Source: a virus
Virus record (IMG/VR): IMGVR_UViG_3300043313_000303
Location: 1-42,411 of that record
Direction: 5' to 3' (one strand)
Length of the DNA stretch: 42,411 nt
Shown here: piece after piece, positions 14,068-21,457 of the stretch
How the letters are laid out: each line of letters starts with the position of its first letter
Position numbering within the stretch: position 1 is the first letter of the stretch
The notes under the pieces: generated by a model
What the model was told of the DNA's origin: nothing
Databases searched by the model: none
The model's input: only the letters and a program-made list of their open reading frames with translations
Made by a program: the position numbers and the translations under genes

Positions 14068-14249
14068 TTCCCGCCCTCCCGCACAAGTCCCGTGAGTGCC
14101 GAGCGCATGATGTCGTAAAGGCGATCGATCTTGCGCTGTCCTTCGTCGCTATCCGGATGCGGCATGTGCGGGCGCCCGATGCGGCAACGCTCGTAAGTCT
14201 CGCGAGCGATAAGGTGCATTTCGGCGTCTTGCTCTGTGCTAATCATCAT
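14064..14249 (-). CDS. Unknown 61-residue protein
   Basis: The protein is polar and helical: MHLIARETYERCRIGRPHMP followed by QRKIDRLYDIMRSALTGLV. Two adjacent ATGs (14249, 14246) follow the strong site GGAGGAAGG; either may start it. It is embedded in the chain of overlapping leftward genes. No function is visible. Confidence 0.65.
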   Translation of the reverse strand: MMISTEQDAEMHLIARETYERCRIGRPHMPHPDSDEGQRKIDRLYDIMRSALTGLVREGGK

Positions 14250-14443
14250 CCTTCCTCCCGCGAAATACTCGTCTCCGCGCCGGGCGCAGACCGAAACCGT
14301 CGCGGATGGGATGTCTCGGAACGCTGCAGCGGAGCGACGAACTGCCCCCACTGAAAGTTCTCGCGCCACTGCGTCTCGCGCACGCCCGGCACCGACACGC
14401 TGAGATACGCGCCGTCCTTTTGGTCGTAGCGGTACGGGTTCAT
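14246..14443 (-). CDS. Unknown 65-residue protein
   Basis: It starts at ATG 14443 with the ribosome site GAGGTGA and ends in TGATGATG at the next start. The N-terminal half (MNPYRYDQKDGAYLSVSVPG, VRETQWRENFQWGQFVAPLQ) is aromatic-rich and probably folded; the rest is basic and serine-rich. No family recognised. Confidence 0.65.
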   Translation of the reverse strand: MNPYRYDQKDGAYLSVSVPGVRETQWRENFQWGQFVAPLQRSETSHPRRFRSAPGAETSISREEG

Positions 14444-14799
14444 GGCTTCACCTCTTGATCCTCGCCGTCGCGCAGCATCAGCTCCAGCCGGGCGAGCGCG
14501 TTCCACGCCACCTGCGCGGCGTGCGCGAGGCCGGTCTCGGGGTCGACCGGGCCGTCGATCTCCTCGCCGGCCAGATGGCGCATCAGCGCGTCGCCGTAGC
14601 GGTCGATGCCGTCCGGCACGCTCTGCCAGCCCTTCCACGTATACTTGGCTGCGCCGTGTTGCGAGATGTCGGACACCGCGCCGAGCGCGCGCGGGAAATA
14701 CTGCACCACGCCGCGCAGGATCGGGCTCTTGCCGGCGTCCAGCTTGGCGCCGGGCTGGCGCTGGGGGATGCCGTGCGGGTCGCGTTCCGGCTCTCGCAT
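14440..14799 (-). CDS. dATP/dGTP diphosphohydrolase-like protein (DUF5664, MazZ-like)
   Basis: This 119-residue protein matches the DUF5664 / dATP-dGTP diphosphohydrolase N-terminal family: AKLDAGKSPI, FPRALGAVSDISQHGAAKYT, YGDALMRHLAGEEIDGPVDP, then ETGLAHAAQVAWNALARLEL. Acidic residues in the helix pairs would bind metal and dNTP. Relatives hydrolyse dATP or dGTP and in Z-DNA phages help replace adenine by 2-aminoadenine. PurZ is absent here, so general nucleotide-pool control is more likely. It is first in the regulatory cassette; ATG 14799 faces the rightward unit at 14867. Confidence 0.82.
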   Translation of the reverse strand: MREPERDPHGIPQRQPGAKLDAGKSPILRGVVQYFPRALGAVSDISQHGAAKYTWKGWQSVPDGIDRYGDALMRHLAGEEIDGPVDPETGLAHAAQVAWNALARLELMLRDGEDQEVKP

Positions 14800-14830
14800 G
14801 CGTTAACCTCGTGTTAGCGAATGGATGCTA

Positions 14831-14858
14831 TCCCATTGATGGCTTAACCGCAATGGGA
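14831..14858. promoter_or_regulatory. Inverted repeat covering the ribosome site of a small membrane-protein gene
   Basis: TCCCATTG (14831-14838) and CAATGGGA (14851-14858) are perfect inverted copies with a 12-base loop. The right arm contains the GGGA of the ribosome site for the ATG at 14867, so in RNA the hairpin would hide it; in DNA it could be an operator between divergent units. Confidence 0.55.
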
Positions 14859-14866
14859 GAACTGCC

Positions 14867-14980
14867 ATGACCACGATCGCCGCCATCGCTTGGGGCCTGT
14901 CGTTTGCCTGCCTCGCCTGCGTCGTCAACCTGTGCATCATCTCGACGATCCGCGGCCGGCCGGAAGAAAATGACGATTGA
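14867..14980 (+). CDS. Small single-span membrane protein
   Basis: This 37-residue product starts at ATG 14867 with GGGAGA six bases upstream. Residues about 4-27 form one hydrophobic helix with three cysteines (AAIAWGLSFACLACVVNLCI), then a short basic and acidic tail (RGRPEENDD). An inner-membrane place is likely. It could be an early lysis-control, exclusion or envelope peptide; none is shown. The IR over its ribosome site suggests tight control. Confidence 0.6.
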   Translation: MTTIAAIAWGLSFACLACVVNLCIISTIRGRPEENDD

Positions 14981-14994
14981 TGGGAAAATAGCCA

Positions 14995-15024
14995 TTGACA
15001 GGGTAGGACAGACTGGCCTATACC
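14995..15024 (+). promoter_or_regulatory. Second early promoter sharing the operator of the 1046 promoter
   Basis: TTGACA (14995-15000), an 18-base spacer and TATACC (15019-15024) form a strong sigma-70-type promoter. Its spacer has TAGG (15004-15007), nine bases and CCTA (15017-15020), the same architecture as at 1055-1071. The longer match is TAGGACA-N4-GGCCTA, then CTGCGTCATC and ACAACGGAGA in both. One DNA-binding protein probably controls both promoters. Confidence 0.75.
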
Positions 15025-15050
15025 TGCGTCATCGACAACGGAGACGACAG

Positions 15051-15428
15051 ATGATCACCATGCAGAACCAGAGCGTAGGCTCCTTCGACGACCAGACCCA
15101 CGAATATGTCGAAGTGTCGTGGGACGAGACGATGGTGCAGGCGTTCGCCTTCCACAGCGTCGGCACCCACGGCGGCGGCCCGAAGGCCGCCTACCACCGC
15201 GTCCACGGCATCAGCGTCGAGGCGCGCTTCGTGTTCGCCGCGATCAAGGCGTTCGCCAACTGCCAGCTGATGGCGGTCGCTCCCGACGGGCAGAAGTTCT
15301 TCGTGACGTGGGTCATCCGCCCGGTGGACGGCACCGAGGAGCTGCGCGCCGGCGGCAAGTGGGGCAAGGTGATCGCCCGCATGCGCCGCACCGGCTACGT
15401 GCAGCAGCCGCAGCGGGAGGTCGCGTGA
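15051..15428 (+). CDS. Unknown early protein
   Basis: This 125-residue protein starts at ATG 15051 behind GGAGA and the shared operator-promoter. It appears folded (HEYVEVSWDETMVQAFAFHS, VEARFVFAAIKAFANCQLMA, FFVTWVIRPVDGTEELRAGG). No family recognised. The frame is open upstream, but those codons contain the promoter and lack bias. Its TGA overlaps the next ATG (TGATG). Confidence 0.75.
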   Translation: MITMQNQSVGSFDDQTHEYVEVSWDETMVQAFAFHSVGTHGGGPKAAYHRVHGISVEARFVFAAIKAFANCQLMAVAPDGQKFFVTWVIRPVDGTEELRAGGKWGKVIARMRRTGYVQQPQREVA

Positions 15429-15664
15429 TGCGGTTCTACAGCGTCGACACCGCTTTTTTCACCACCAAGCGCGAGGCGGCCGCGGCCGCCCGCCACGCGG
15501 CCAAGACCTCGTACCACAACGTCGAGGTCGATCTGGTCGACGTGCGCGCCGATCGCGCCACGCTTTTGCGCCTGCTCAACGATGAGGGCGGCTTCGTGAA
15601 CACGCTCAAGCGCGCGGTCTACGTCGCCGCGGCGAAACTGGAACGCGGAAAGGATGACGTGTGA
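15428..15664 (+). CDS. Unknown 78-residue early protein
   Basis: The start at ATG 15428 and the stop at 15664 are both shared with neighbours through TGATG overlaps. The sequence MRFYSVDTAFFTTKREAAAA and the ADRATLLRLLNDEGGFVNTL segment suggest a small alpha/beta fold. No family recognised. Confidence 0.7.
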   Translation: MRFYSVDTAFFTTKREAAAAARHAAKTSYHNVEVDLVDVRADRATLLRLLNDEGGFVNTLKRAVYVAAAKLERGKDDV

Positions 15665-16059
15665 TGGAACGGTCAGTCGCAATCAGGAAGCTGGGCAAGC
15701 TGCTCGGCAATCGCCTCGGCTACCGCGTCGACCGCGACGCGCCGGACGCCGAGACGCGCGCAGCGGTCCGCCAGCAGCTGCCGGGGCTGCGCGCGGCCGA
15801 GCAGCAGGCCGAGGCGGCGATGGACGCCCGGCGCGCTGCGATCTTGGCGGCGGACCCCGAGTATCAGGCGCTGGCCGAGGCCTTCAAGCTGGCGCGCGCC
15901 GGCAGGCAGGCGGCAGCGGCGGCGACCAGCCGCTACCGCATCACGGTCGGTATTTCGGGCGCCGTGTTCTTCCACGTCAAGGCGCAGGGCGACAGCTGGG
16001 AGGACGTGATCGCCAAGCTAACCGCGGATCGGCGCCCCGAACGCGTGCCAGCCGAGTAG
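15664..16059 (+). CDS. Unknown 131-residue early protein
   Basis: ATG 15664 overlaps the upstream stop by one base; a GTG at 15661 would add one residue. Residues about 40-80 form an alanine-rich coiled coil (LRAAEQQAEAAMDARRAAIL, YQALAEAFKLARAGRQAAAA), followed by a beta-rich tail (YRITVGISGAVFFHVKAQGD). No family recognised. The last 42 bases overlap the convergent late gene at 16018. Confidence 0.7.
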   Translation: MERSVAIRKLGKLLGNRLGYRVDRDAPDAETRAAVRQQLPGLRAAEQQAEAAMDARRAAILAADPEYQALAEAFKLARAGRQAAAAATSRYRITVGISGAVFFHVKAQGDSWEDVIAKLTADRRPERVPAE

Positions 16060-16194
16060 CAGCAGCAGGATGAACAGCAACAGGCTGCCGCCGAGCGGGT
16101 GCCACTGCCCGGCGGCGACGCCGGGCCAGTTCTGCCACAGGCCGAACACGAGCCAGAGCAGCATCAGTATCCAGAACACCAGACCAATGCTCAT
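16018..16194 (-). CDS. Two-helix small membrane protein, candidate holin
   Basis: The 58-residue product has two hydrophobic helices (VFWILMLLWLVFGLW and SLLLFILLLLLGWHAF) around a short WPGVAAGQWHPLGG loop. Similar small proteins are common near phage lysis or tail genes. Size, topology and position at the very end of the late operon, next to a lipoprotein, fit a holin-like role. ATG 16194 overlaps the lipoprotein stop as ATGA. I see no dedicated endolysin next to it, so lysis is only a candidate function. Confidence 0.7.
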   Translation of the reverse strand: MSIGLVFWILMLLWLVFGLWQNWPGVAAGQWHPLGGSLLLFILLLLLGWHAFGAPIRG

Positions 16195-16397
16195 CGTCGT
16201 ACTCCGCAGCGTTGTGCCTGCACCATCGTCCGCGCCAGACGGCGGCACTCCGCCTCGGCGTTGATCGCGTCGATCTCGGCCCGGTCGTAGTAGGGCGGCG
16301 GGCGCGTGATGATTTCCTCGCCGCCGCGCCCGAACCAGCCGCCGCCCACGGATGCGCAGCCCGACAGCAGCAAGGCCATCAGGGCTGCGCGGGTCAT
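16191..16397 (-). CDS. Small lipoprotein, candidate outer-membrane spanin (Rz1-like)
   Basis: The 68-residue protein has a lipoprotein signal: MTRAALMALLLSGCASVGGG, with lipobox LLSGC, so Cys14 would be lipidated. The mature part has PPP and an acidic helix (EIDAINAEAECRRLARTMVQ). Rz1-type spanin subunits are short proline-bearing lipoproteins located in lysis modules, matching size and place. No inner-membrane spanin partner overlaps it. The holin-like gene follows at once. Confidence 0.6.
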   Translation of the reverse strand: MTRAALMALLLSGCASVGGGWFGRGGEEIITRPPPYYDRAEIDAINAEAECRRLARTMVQAQRCGVRR

Positions 16398-16792
16398 GGC
16401 GACGACGTTGTTTGTGCTCGCAGCATGGCAACGACAGCTTCGGTCAGCGCGTCCAGCTGGATTTTTGTCGCGACGAAGTTCGCGGTCGAGAAATTGTCCG
16501 GGATGTTCTGCATCGCGGTCTTGACCGCGACGGCGACATCAAGTGCCGCCTCGACACCCGCGTCTATTCGTGCGTTGGCGCGCACAGCCTCCAGCGGAAC
16601 ATCGAGCACCGCTGGGCCGGGTATCGGGTAGGGCGCTTGCGGCGGCGGATTGAGGTGGTGCTCGACCAGCGCGGGGATTTCCGTCTCGCCCGCCGCCGTG
16701 GTGACGACGAACGGGTTGCCGGTGTCGGGCACGACGAGGAACGCCTTGCCAGCGTACACGTCTGGCATGAATGGTTCGTAGGTGTAGGCCAT
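16394..16792 (-). CDS. Unknown protein downstream of the tail fibre
   Basis: The 132-residue protein starts at ATG 16792, 12 bases after the fibre gene, and overlaps the lipoprotein start as ATGA. It opens with TYEPFMPDVYAGKAFLVVPD, a possible small beta domain, then a proline-rich hinge (LNPPPQAPYPIPGPAVLDV) and a helical C-terminus. Location suggests a fibre-assembly or fibre-tip accessory protein, without sequence proof. Confidence 0.65.
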   Translation of the reverse strand: MAYTYEPFMPDVYAGKAFLVVPDTGNPFVVTTAAGETEIPALVEHHLNPPPQAPYPIPGPAVLDVPLEAVRANARIDAGVEAALDVAVAVKTAMQNIPDNFSTANFVATKIQLDALTEAVVAMLRAQTTSSP

Positions 16793-16803
16793 GACAGTTT
16801 CCT

Positions 16804-17721
16804 CTACGCACTTATCCGGTTGCGGAAAGCCATGATGCCGAACGTCTGCGTCGAACCGGCTATGTTGGTCAGGGCATAGCCGCCTTGCGCCGCAGCGTAG
16901 GCCAGCGAGATGGACGGCGTGCCCGCGGCGGTGCTACCCGTCTTTGACACGGCGCCGCCGCCACACACGAAAATCTCGGTCACGCCGATGCTGTGCGCCG
17001 TGACGAAGATCACACCGGAAAAATTTTCAATGACGCAAACCAGCGCGCCGTTGGCGGCCGTCCGGGTGTTTTGCGTCGCGTCGATGGTATACTCGGTCTC
17101 GGTCGTGTTGGTGGGGATAAGTTTCCCTTGATAGAACAAATCCCCGGCAATCGTTCCGCCCGCCAGCGGCAGTTTGGTGGCGTCGGCCGCGTCAACATAA
17201 TCCTTGCGCACCGCATTGGTGGCGGCGGGACCGACAGGAAGCGCAAGGTGCCCTGTCATCGTGTCGCCGGTCACGTTGACATAGTCGGCGTCGGTGCCCA
17301 CCCGCACCCACGGTTGCCATGTACTCCATCTCGTTCGGGTGTATTTGATCGCCGGGATGCCGTGAACATAAGCCTCCAGCGCCATCGAGCCGCCGTCATA
17401 GATGTGGCAGATGCCGGAAATCACTGAGACACCGCCATCCGGCGCACCCGTCGCACCCGATGCCGACTTGAACGATCCGGCCTCCCACGGATGCGTGTCG
17501 TAGTTGGTCACCACCTGCGCTGCCACCTCAGCATCGAGATTGTCGCGCGCCGCTGTCGCGTTGTTCGCGCCAGTGCCGCCCGCGATGATCGGGCGCGGCG
17601 CGTTGAGGTCGGCCGCGACGTCGGCGACGTTGGCGTTGTATTTGCTGCTCTCGATCGTCGTGTCGGGCACCGCCGTGGTGCCCGGCGGCGTTGAGTAGAT
17701 CCCTGAACCGTCGCGCGGCAT
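16804..17721 (-). CDS. Tail fibre or spike protein
   Basis: The 305-residue protein is probably the receptor-binding fibre. It begins with an IYSTPPGTTAVPDTTIESSK particle-binding-like segment and IIAGGTGANNATAARDNL, then a beta domain (PWEAGSFKSASGATGAPDGG, RWSTWQPWVRVG), then DYVNVTGDTMTGHLALPVGP with NAVRKDYVDAAD, a fibre repeat known from many phages, then a beta-rich tip. It is short for a podovirus fibre and has no S74 chaperone of its own. Lower codon bias in the C-terminal part fits exchange of host-range tips. Confidence 0.85.
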   Translation of the reverse strand: MPRDGSGIYSTPPGTTAVPDTTIESSKYNANVADVAADLNAPRPIIAGGTGANNATAARDNLDAEVAAQVVTNYDTHPWEAGSFKSASGATGAPDGGVSVISGICHIYDGGSMALEAYVHGIPAIKYTRTRWSTWQPWVRVGTDADYVNVTGDTMTGHLALPVGPAATNAVRKDYVDAADATKLPLAGGTIAGDLFYQGKLIPTNTTETEYTIDATQNTRTAANGALVCVIENFSGVIFVTAHSIGVTEIFVCGGGAVSKTGSTAAGTPSISLAYAAAQGGYALTNIAGSTQTFGIMAFRNRISA

Positions 17722-17730
17722 GGTGTGCTC

Positions 17731-19383
17731 CTATTGACCGTAGTCGGCGTTGACCGTGATGCGCGGAATTAGCTTGCCGTCATCGGTCTGGAAGTAGCCC
17801 TGCTTGACCAGCTCGGTGGTCAGCGCGTCGCGCGCGTTCGCCACGCCACCTCCGCCGGGCGGCGGCGCCATTGGGGCATTGGCGGCGCGCTGCTGGTAGA
17901 GCGGATTGCGCCGGGAAATCATGTCACGCAGCTCGTTGATGTCTCTGGCGGCGCGGCGGTTGCCCAGCGCGCGCAGGGCGAGGCCCGTCCCGGTCACGCC
18001 GAGCCCGGTCGTCGCGCCGCCGCCAAGGTACTCGCTGCCGACACCGCCCGCGACCAGCGCGCCGAGCCCGCCGCCGCCGCCGAGGTACTTGTCGGCGTAG
18101 CCCAGCCCACGGCTGATCGCACCCTGACCGCGCGAGAAGTAGTCGAGCGCGGCCATCTCGGCGTCGTTGTATCCCGCTTTCGAAAACGGGCTGTCGCCGG
18201 CCTTTTCCTTCAGGCCGCTCCTGATCGTTTTCTGCAGCTCGTTGCGCAGGTTCAGCCCGGCGTGCGTCGCGCCCGCGGTTCGCTCGGAGTTGCGGATCAT
18301 CTCCTCCAGCACCTCGGTGCGTTTGGTGCCCGCGTGCAGCTCGTGCGCCATGCGCGACTGGTGCGCCGCGAGCGCGGCATTGGCCTCGTGTCCCGGCACG
18401 ACAGAGCCCGGCGGCGGGTTTTGCAGGAAGTCGTCGATGTTGCGGCGCACGATGCGCCCCGCGCCTTGTTCGGTTACCGGAAGCCGGTCGCCCGTGACGC
18501 CCTTGCGCACCACGTCGATGTCGGCAGGCGTGATGTGCGTGGCTGCACCGGTCGCCGGGTTCACAGCGGTCGGCGGCAGGCGCATCTGCTCGACGGTGTT
18601 GAACGTCCGCGGACTGCCGCCTTCGGCTGCCGGCGCGTTGTAGTAGTTCTCGCGCCGCAGCGCATGCGTGGCCTCGTCGGCGCGCTGCGCGAACGAGGAT
18701 GGCGTGTACTGCGCCGGGTTGGCGCGCAGCGTGTCGTAGGCTATGTCGCGCGCAGCCCCCTGCTGGGCGCCGCTGGGCGCCTGTGCGGTCGAGCGCATGC
18801 CGCCCGCCGGGCCGAAGGCGGCACCGCCGAGGCCACCGAGTACGCCGCCCATCACGCCGCCGGTCGTGGCGTTGGTCAGGTAGTCGATCGGCTTGCCGGT
18901 GAAGGTGTTGCCCGCGCCCTGCAGCGCGCCGACGGCCATGCCTTCGGCACCGTAGCCGATCCCGCGCGCCAGCGCCCGGCCGCCCATGCGTGCCGCCAGC
19001 CCCGCACCGCCCATTCCGGGCAGGGCGACGGCGCCGGCGACGTCACCGGCGACCGAGGCGATCGGGCTGCGTTCGCGCTGCTTGGCCAGCTTCGCCCGTT
19101 CCGCCTCCACGCCGGCGGAGTAGCTCGGGTAGTCGCCGGCCAGCCAGCCCGCCAGCGCGTCGCGGCGGACGTCCAGCCCGAAGGTGGCCGAGCTGCCGGC
19201 TGCGGTGCCGAAGTCGATCGCCGTCTGTCCGGCGCTGCGCAGCGTGTCGCCCCACGTTCGATTGGCGCCGGGCGGCGCCGCGGGCGGCGGCGCGACGAAG
19301 TTGTCGGGCGCGTACTTGTCGGCTGCCGCCGGCGCGCCCGCGGCCGGGGTGTCGATGAAGTTGTCGGGGTCGTACTTGCCCAT
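17731..19383 (-). CDS. Internal virion / DNA ejection protein
   Basis: This 550-residue protein is probably carried in the capsid and released with the DNA. The N-terminus has two KY-x-PDNF motifs (KYDPDNF, KYAPDNF). Residues about 85-190 are a glycine-zipper membrane-active region (SVAGDVAGAVALPGMGGAGL, GGVMGGVLGGLGGAAFG). The rest is helical, with glycine-rich LGGGGGLGALVAGGVGSEYL later. The start ATG 19383 lies one base after the upstream stop; codons upstream in the same frame are not biased. Position after a transglycosylase-bearing core protein supports the call. No enzyme motif is seen. Confidence 0.72.
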   Translation of the reverse strand: MGKYDPDNFIDTPAAGAPAAADKYAPDNFVAPPPAAPPGANRTWGDTLRSAGQTAIDFGTAAGSSATFGLDVRRDALAGWLAGDYPSYSAGVEAERAKLAKQRERSPIASVAGDVAGAVALPGMGGAGLAARMGGRALARGIGYGAEGMAVGALQGAGNTFTGKPIDYLTNATTGGVMGGVLGGLGGAAFGPAGGMRSTAQAPSGAQQGAARDIAYDTLRANPAQYTPSSFAQRADEATHALRRENYYNAPAAEGGSPRTFNTVEQMRLPPTAVNPATGAATHITPADIDVVRKGVTGDRLPVTEQGAGRIVRRNIDDFLQNPPPGSVVPGHEANAALAAHQSRMAHELHAGTKRTEVLEEMIRNSERTAGATHAGLNLRNELQKTIRSGLKEKAGDSPFSKAGYNDAEMAALDYFSRGQGAISRGLGYADKYLGGGGGLGALVAGGVGSEYLGGGATTGLGVTGTGLALRALGNRRAARDINELRDMISRRNPLYQQRAANAPMAPPPGGGGVANARDALTTELVKQGYFQTDDGKLIPRITVNADYGQ

Positions 19384-19384
19384 C

Positions 19385-21457
19385 TCAGTCCCCCAGCACC
19401 TGCTCGCCCAGCCCCGGCGTGTGGTAGGTCTTGTCGAACGCCTTGATCTCGGCCGCGCGCGCTTCCGGGTTGTCCGCGATGCTCTTGCGCAGCGCGGCGA
19501 TCGCGCCGCGCGGCACGATCTTCTCCATTGGCAGATGATAGCTGTTGCCCCAGACCTGTCGCAGCCGCTCGCCGCGCGCGTCGCTGCCGGCGTTGGCGAT
19601 GACGGTGCGCTGGTGGCCGATCGCGTCACGCACGCCCTGCCGCTCGATCATGGTCAGGATGCGCTCGATGGTGCCGCGCTCCAGCGAGACGTTGCCGGCC
19701 GCGGCGTCCTGCAGCAGCTTGAACTCGGGCTGCGACTGCGACCCCGGCCCGACGATGGAAGGCCGCAGCGCCGCAATGATCGGCGTGATCATGCCGCGGA
19801 ACGTCTGGGTGTTCTCGGCGCGCGGGTCGTAGGGCAGGCCGAGCTTGTTGGCGAGCGCGGCGAGGTCGGCCTGCAGGCCCGCGCCCTTGCCGGTGAACAT
19901 GCCCGGGTTGCTCGCCAGCAGCTCCTTGACGGCGCCGATCGCGGCCATGGCGCTCGGGATGTTCTTGACCTGATCGTGGCTGTCCTTGACGATCGCCTGA
20001 TGCTTTTCGAGCCCGAGCGGGCGCTGCTCGCGCTCGACCTGCGCCTGCTGCTCGGCCTGCCGTTCCTTCTCCAGCTTGAACTGCTCGCCGGGAAATTTGC
20101 GCGAGTATTCCTGCTCGGCCGCGTCCTGCGTGTTCCACGCCGCGATGTCCTTCTCGTAGACGTCCTTCTTGAGCGTGTAGGCGGCGTCGCGCTGCTCCTT
20201 GCCGCGCGCCATCAGCGTTTCGGCCTGTTGCACCATGCGCGGATCGTCGGCGAACTGCCGGCGCAGGCGGTAGCCCTCGATCTCCAGCTGCGTCGGCCGC
20301 TCGCCGTCGCGCGAGGGCGGCTCGGGCTTGGGCCGCGGCCACGTCGTGACCGGCGCGCGCATGCCCGCCGCCGGGCCGGCCGGCTCCTTGCCGGGCGGAT
20401 CGAAGGCGCCCGGCATGCGTCCTAGATCGCCGCCGGCCTGCGGGGCGGGCTGGATGCTGGTCGGCGTTACCGGATTGTCCGGCTCGACGCCGGTGGCGCT
20501 GTCGATCGTCATGCTGGCGCCGGCGTCGCCGCCGCCGCCGGACGCGCCCGAGGTCGCCGTGGCGGCGCCCTGCAGGCGGCGCAGGTAGTCCTGTCCGTAG
20601 CCGCCGATGGTGAGGCGCTGGTGGTCGTCCATCAAGTTGGTCTTGTTGATGTTGCCGGGGCCGCCGTACCACGCGCGCGCGGCGCCCTCTTCGCCGAACT
20701 TGGCGACGTAGGTCCCGAAGCGGTGCCTGAACACGGCGTCCTGCGCCTCCGGGTCGGCGAGGAACTCCTGCGGCGTGAGCGGCTTCCCGAGCGCCGCCGC
20801 ACTCCACGGCCCGACATTGGCCGCCACGATGCCGTACTTGCCCAGCGCCGGGCCGTACTTGGTCTGGATGCCGACCGTGCTGTACGGGTCCTTGCGTCCG
20901 CCGCTCTCGATCCCGCCGATCGCGGCCGATCGCGCCGACCACAGGCCGTCGTCATCCGAAGCGGGGGAACCAGTCTGCGGGGGCGCTACCCCCGCCTCCG
21001 TAGGGTTTTCTTGGCGGACCCCCGGGCCGCTGATCAGGCCCGCGATGTTGTTGCGCCGCACCAGCGGGTCCTCGGCGTCGGTGCGCGGGCCGGGAACGGC
21101 CGGCACGCCCGGTACCGGCGCTGGCGCCGGCACGCGCGCCGGGGCCGGCACCGGCTGTCCGGTGTAGACGCGTTCGGCCGCGTCGCCGGCGGCGTCGGTG
21201 CGTGCCTTGTAGGCCGCTTCCGCCGCGGTCAGGCGGCTCTCGGCCATGCGGTCGCCGACCGCCTCGCCGAGCGAGGTAAGGCCTTCGCCGATGTTCTTCG
21301 GGAAGCCGCGCTTCTGCGACGCCAGCGCCATCGCGACGGCTTGACGGCGCTTCAGCTGCTCCAGCGACATCGGTGTCGGGGAGCCGCCGCCGAAGGCGAA
21401 GCTGAGTGGATTGCTCGGGTCGAGGATGCCGCTCTGCGCGGGCAACAGATCAGGCAT
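19385..21457 (-). CDS. Internal core protein with lytic transglycosylase-like domain
   Basis: The 690-residue protein probably opens a hole in peptidoglycan at infection. Residues about 175-290 match the SLT-like domain of rhizobial phage proteins: SAAIGGIESGGRKDPYSTVG (catalytic E184), GKYGIVAANVGPW, LTPQEFLADPEAQDAVF and AARAWYGGPGN. Before it is a proline/alanine linker; after it a disordered linker and long coiled coils (KLEKERQAEQQAQVEREQRP), then a helical end. A GC hairpin (20977-20995) lies in the linker just before the domain. It overlaps the S74 protein gene by eight bases. As no separate endolysin is seen, it might also contribute to lysis. Confidence 0.82.
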   Translation of the reverse strand: MPDLLPAQSGILDPSNPLSFAFGGGSPTPMSLEQLKRRQAVAMALASQKRGFPKNIGEGLTSLGEAVGDRMAESRLTAAEAAYKARTDAAGDAAERVYTGQPVPAPARVPAPAPVPGVPAVPGPRTDAEDPLVRRNNIAGLISGPGVRQENPTEAGVAPPQTGSPASDDDGLWSARSAAIGGIESGGRKDPYSTVGIQTKYGPALGKYGIVAANVGPWSAAALGKPLTPQEFLADPEAQDAVFRHRFGTYVAKFGEEGAARAWYGGPGNINKTNLMDDHQRLTIGGYGQDYLRRLQGAATATSGASGGGGDAGASMTIDSATGVEPDNPVTPTSIQPAPQAGGDLGRMPGAFDPPGKEPAGPAAGMRAPVTTWPRPKPEPPSRDGERPTQLEIEGYRLRRQFADDPRMVQQAETLMARGKEQRDAAYTLKKDVYEKDIAAWNTQDAAEQEYSRKFPGEQFKLEKERQAEQQAQVEREQRPLGLEKHQAIVKDSHDQVKNIPSAMAAIGAVKELLASNPGMFTGKGAGLQADLAALANKLGLPYDPRAENTQTFRGMITPIIAALRPSIVGPGSQSQPEFKLLQDAAAGNVSLERGTIERILTMIERQGVRDAIGHQRTVIANAGSDARGERLRQVWGNSYHLPMEKIVPRGAIAALRKSIADNPEARAAEIKAFDKTYHTPGLGEQVLGD
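20977..20995. repeat. GC hairpin in a linker of the transglycosylase protein
   Basis: GCGGGGG (20977-20983) and CCCCCGC (20989-20995) pair perfectly around CGCTA. A direct copy of GCGGGGG occurs at 20961-20967. The site codes a disordered linker (EAGVAPPQTGSP), comparable with the hairpins in the polymerase gene. Confidence 0.55.

Noticed and set aside
14440-14799. Evidence for 2-aminoadenine (Z) DNA
   Set aside because: A MazZ-like gene alone is not enough; no PurZ-type adenylosuccinate synthetase is visible in the window.
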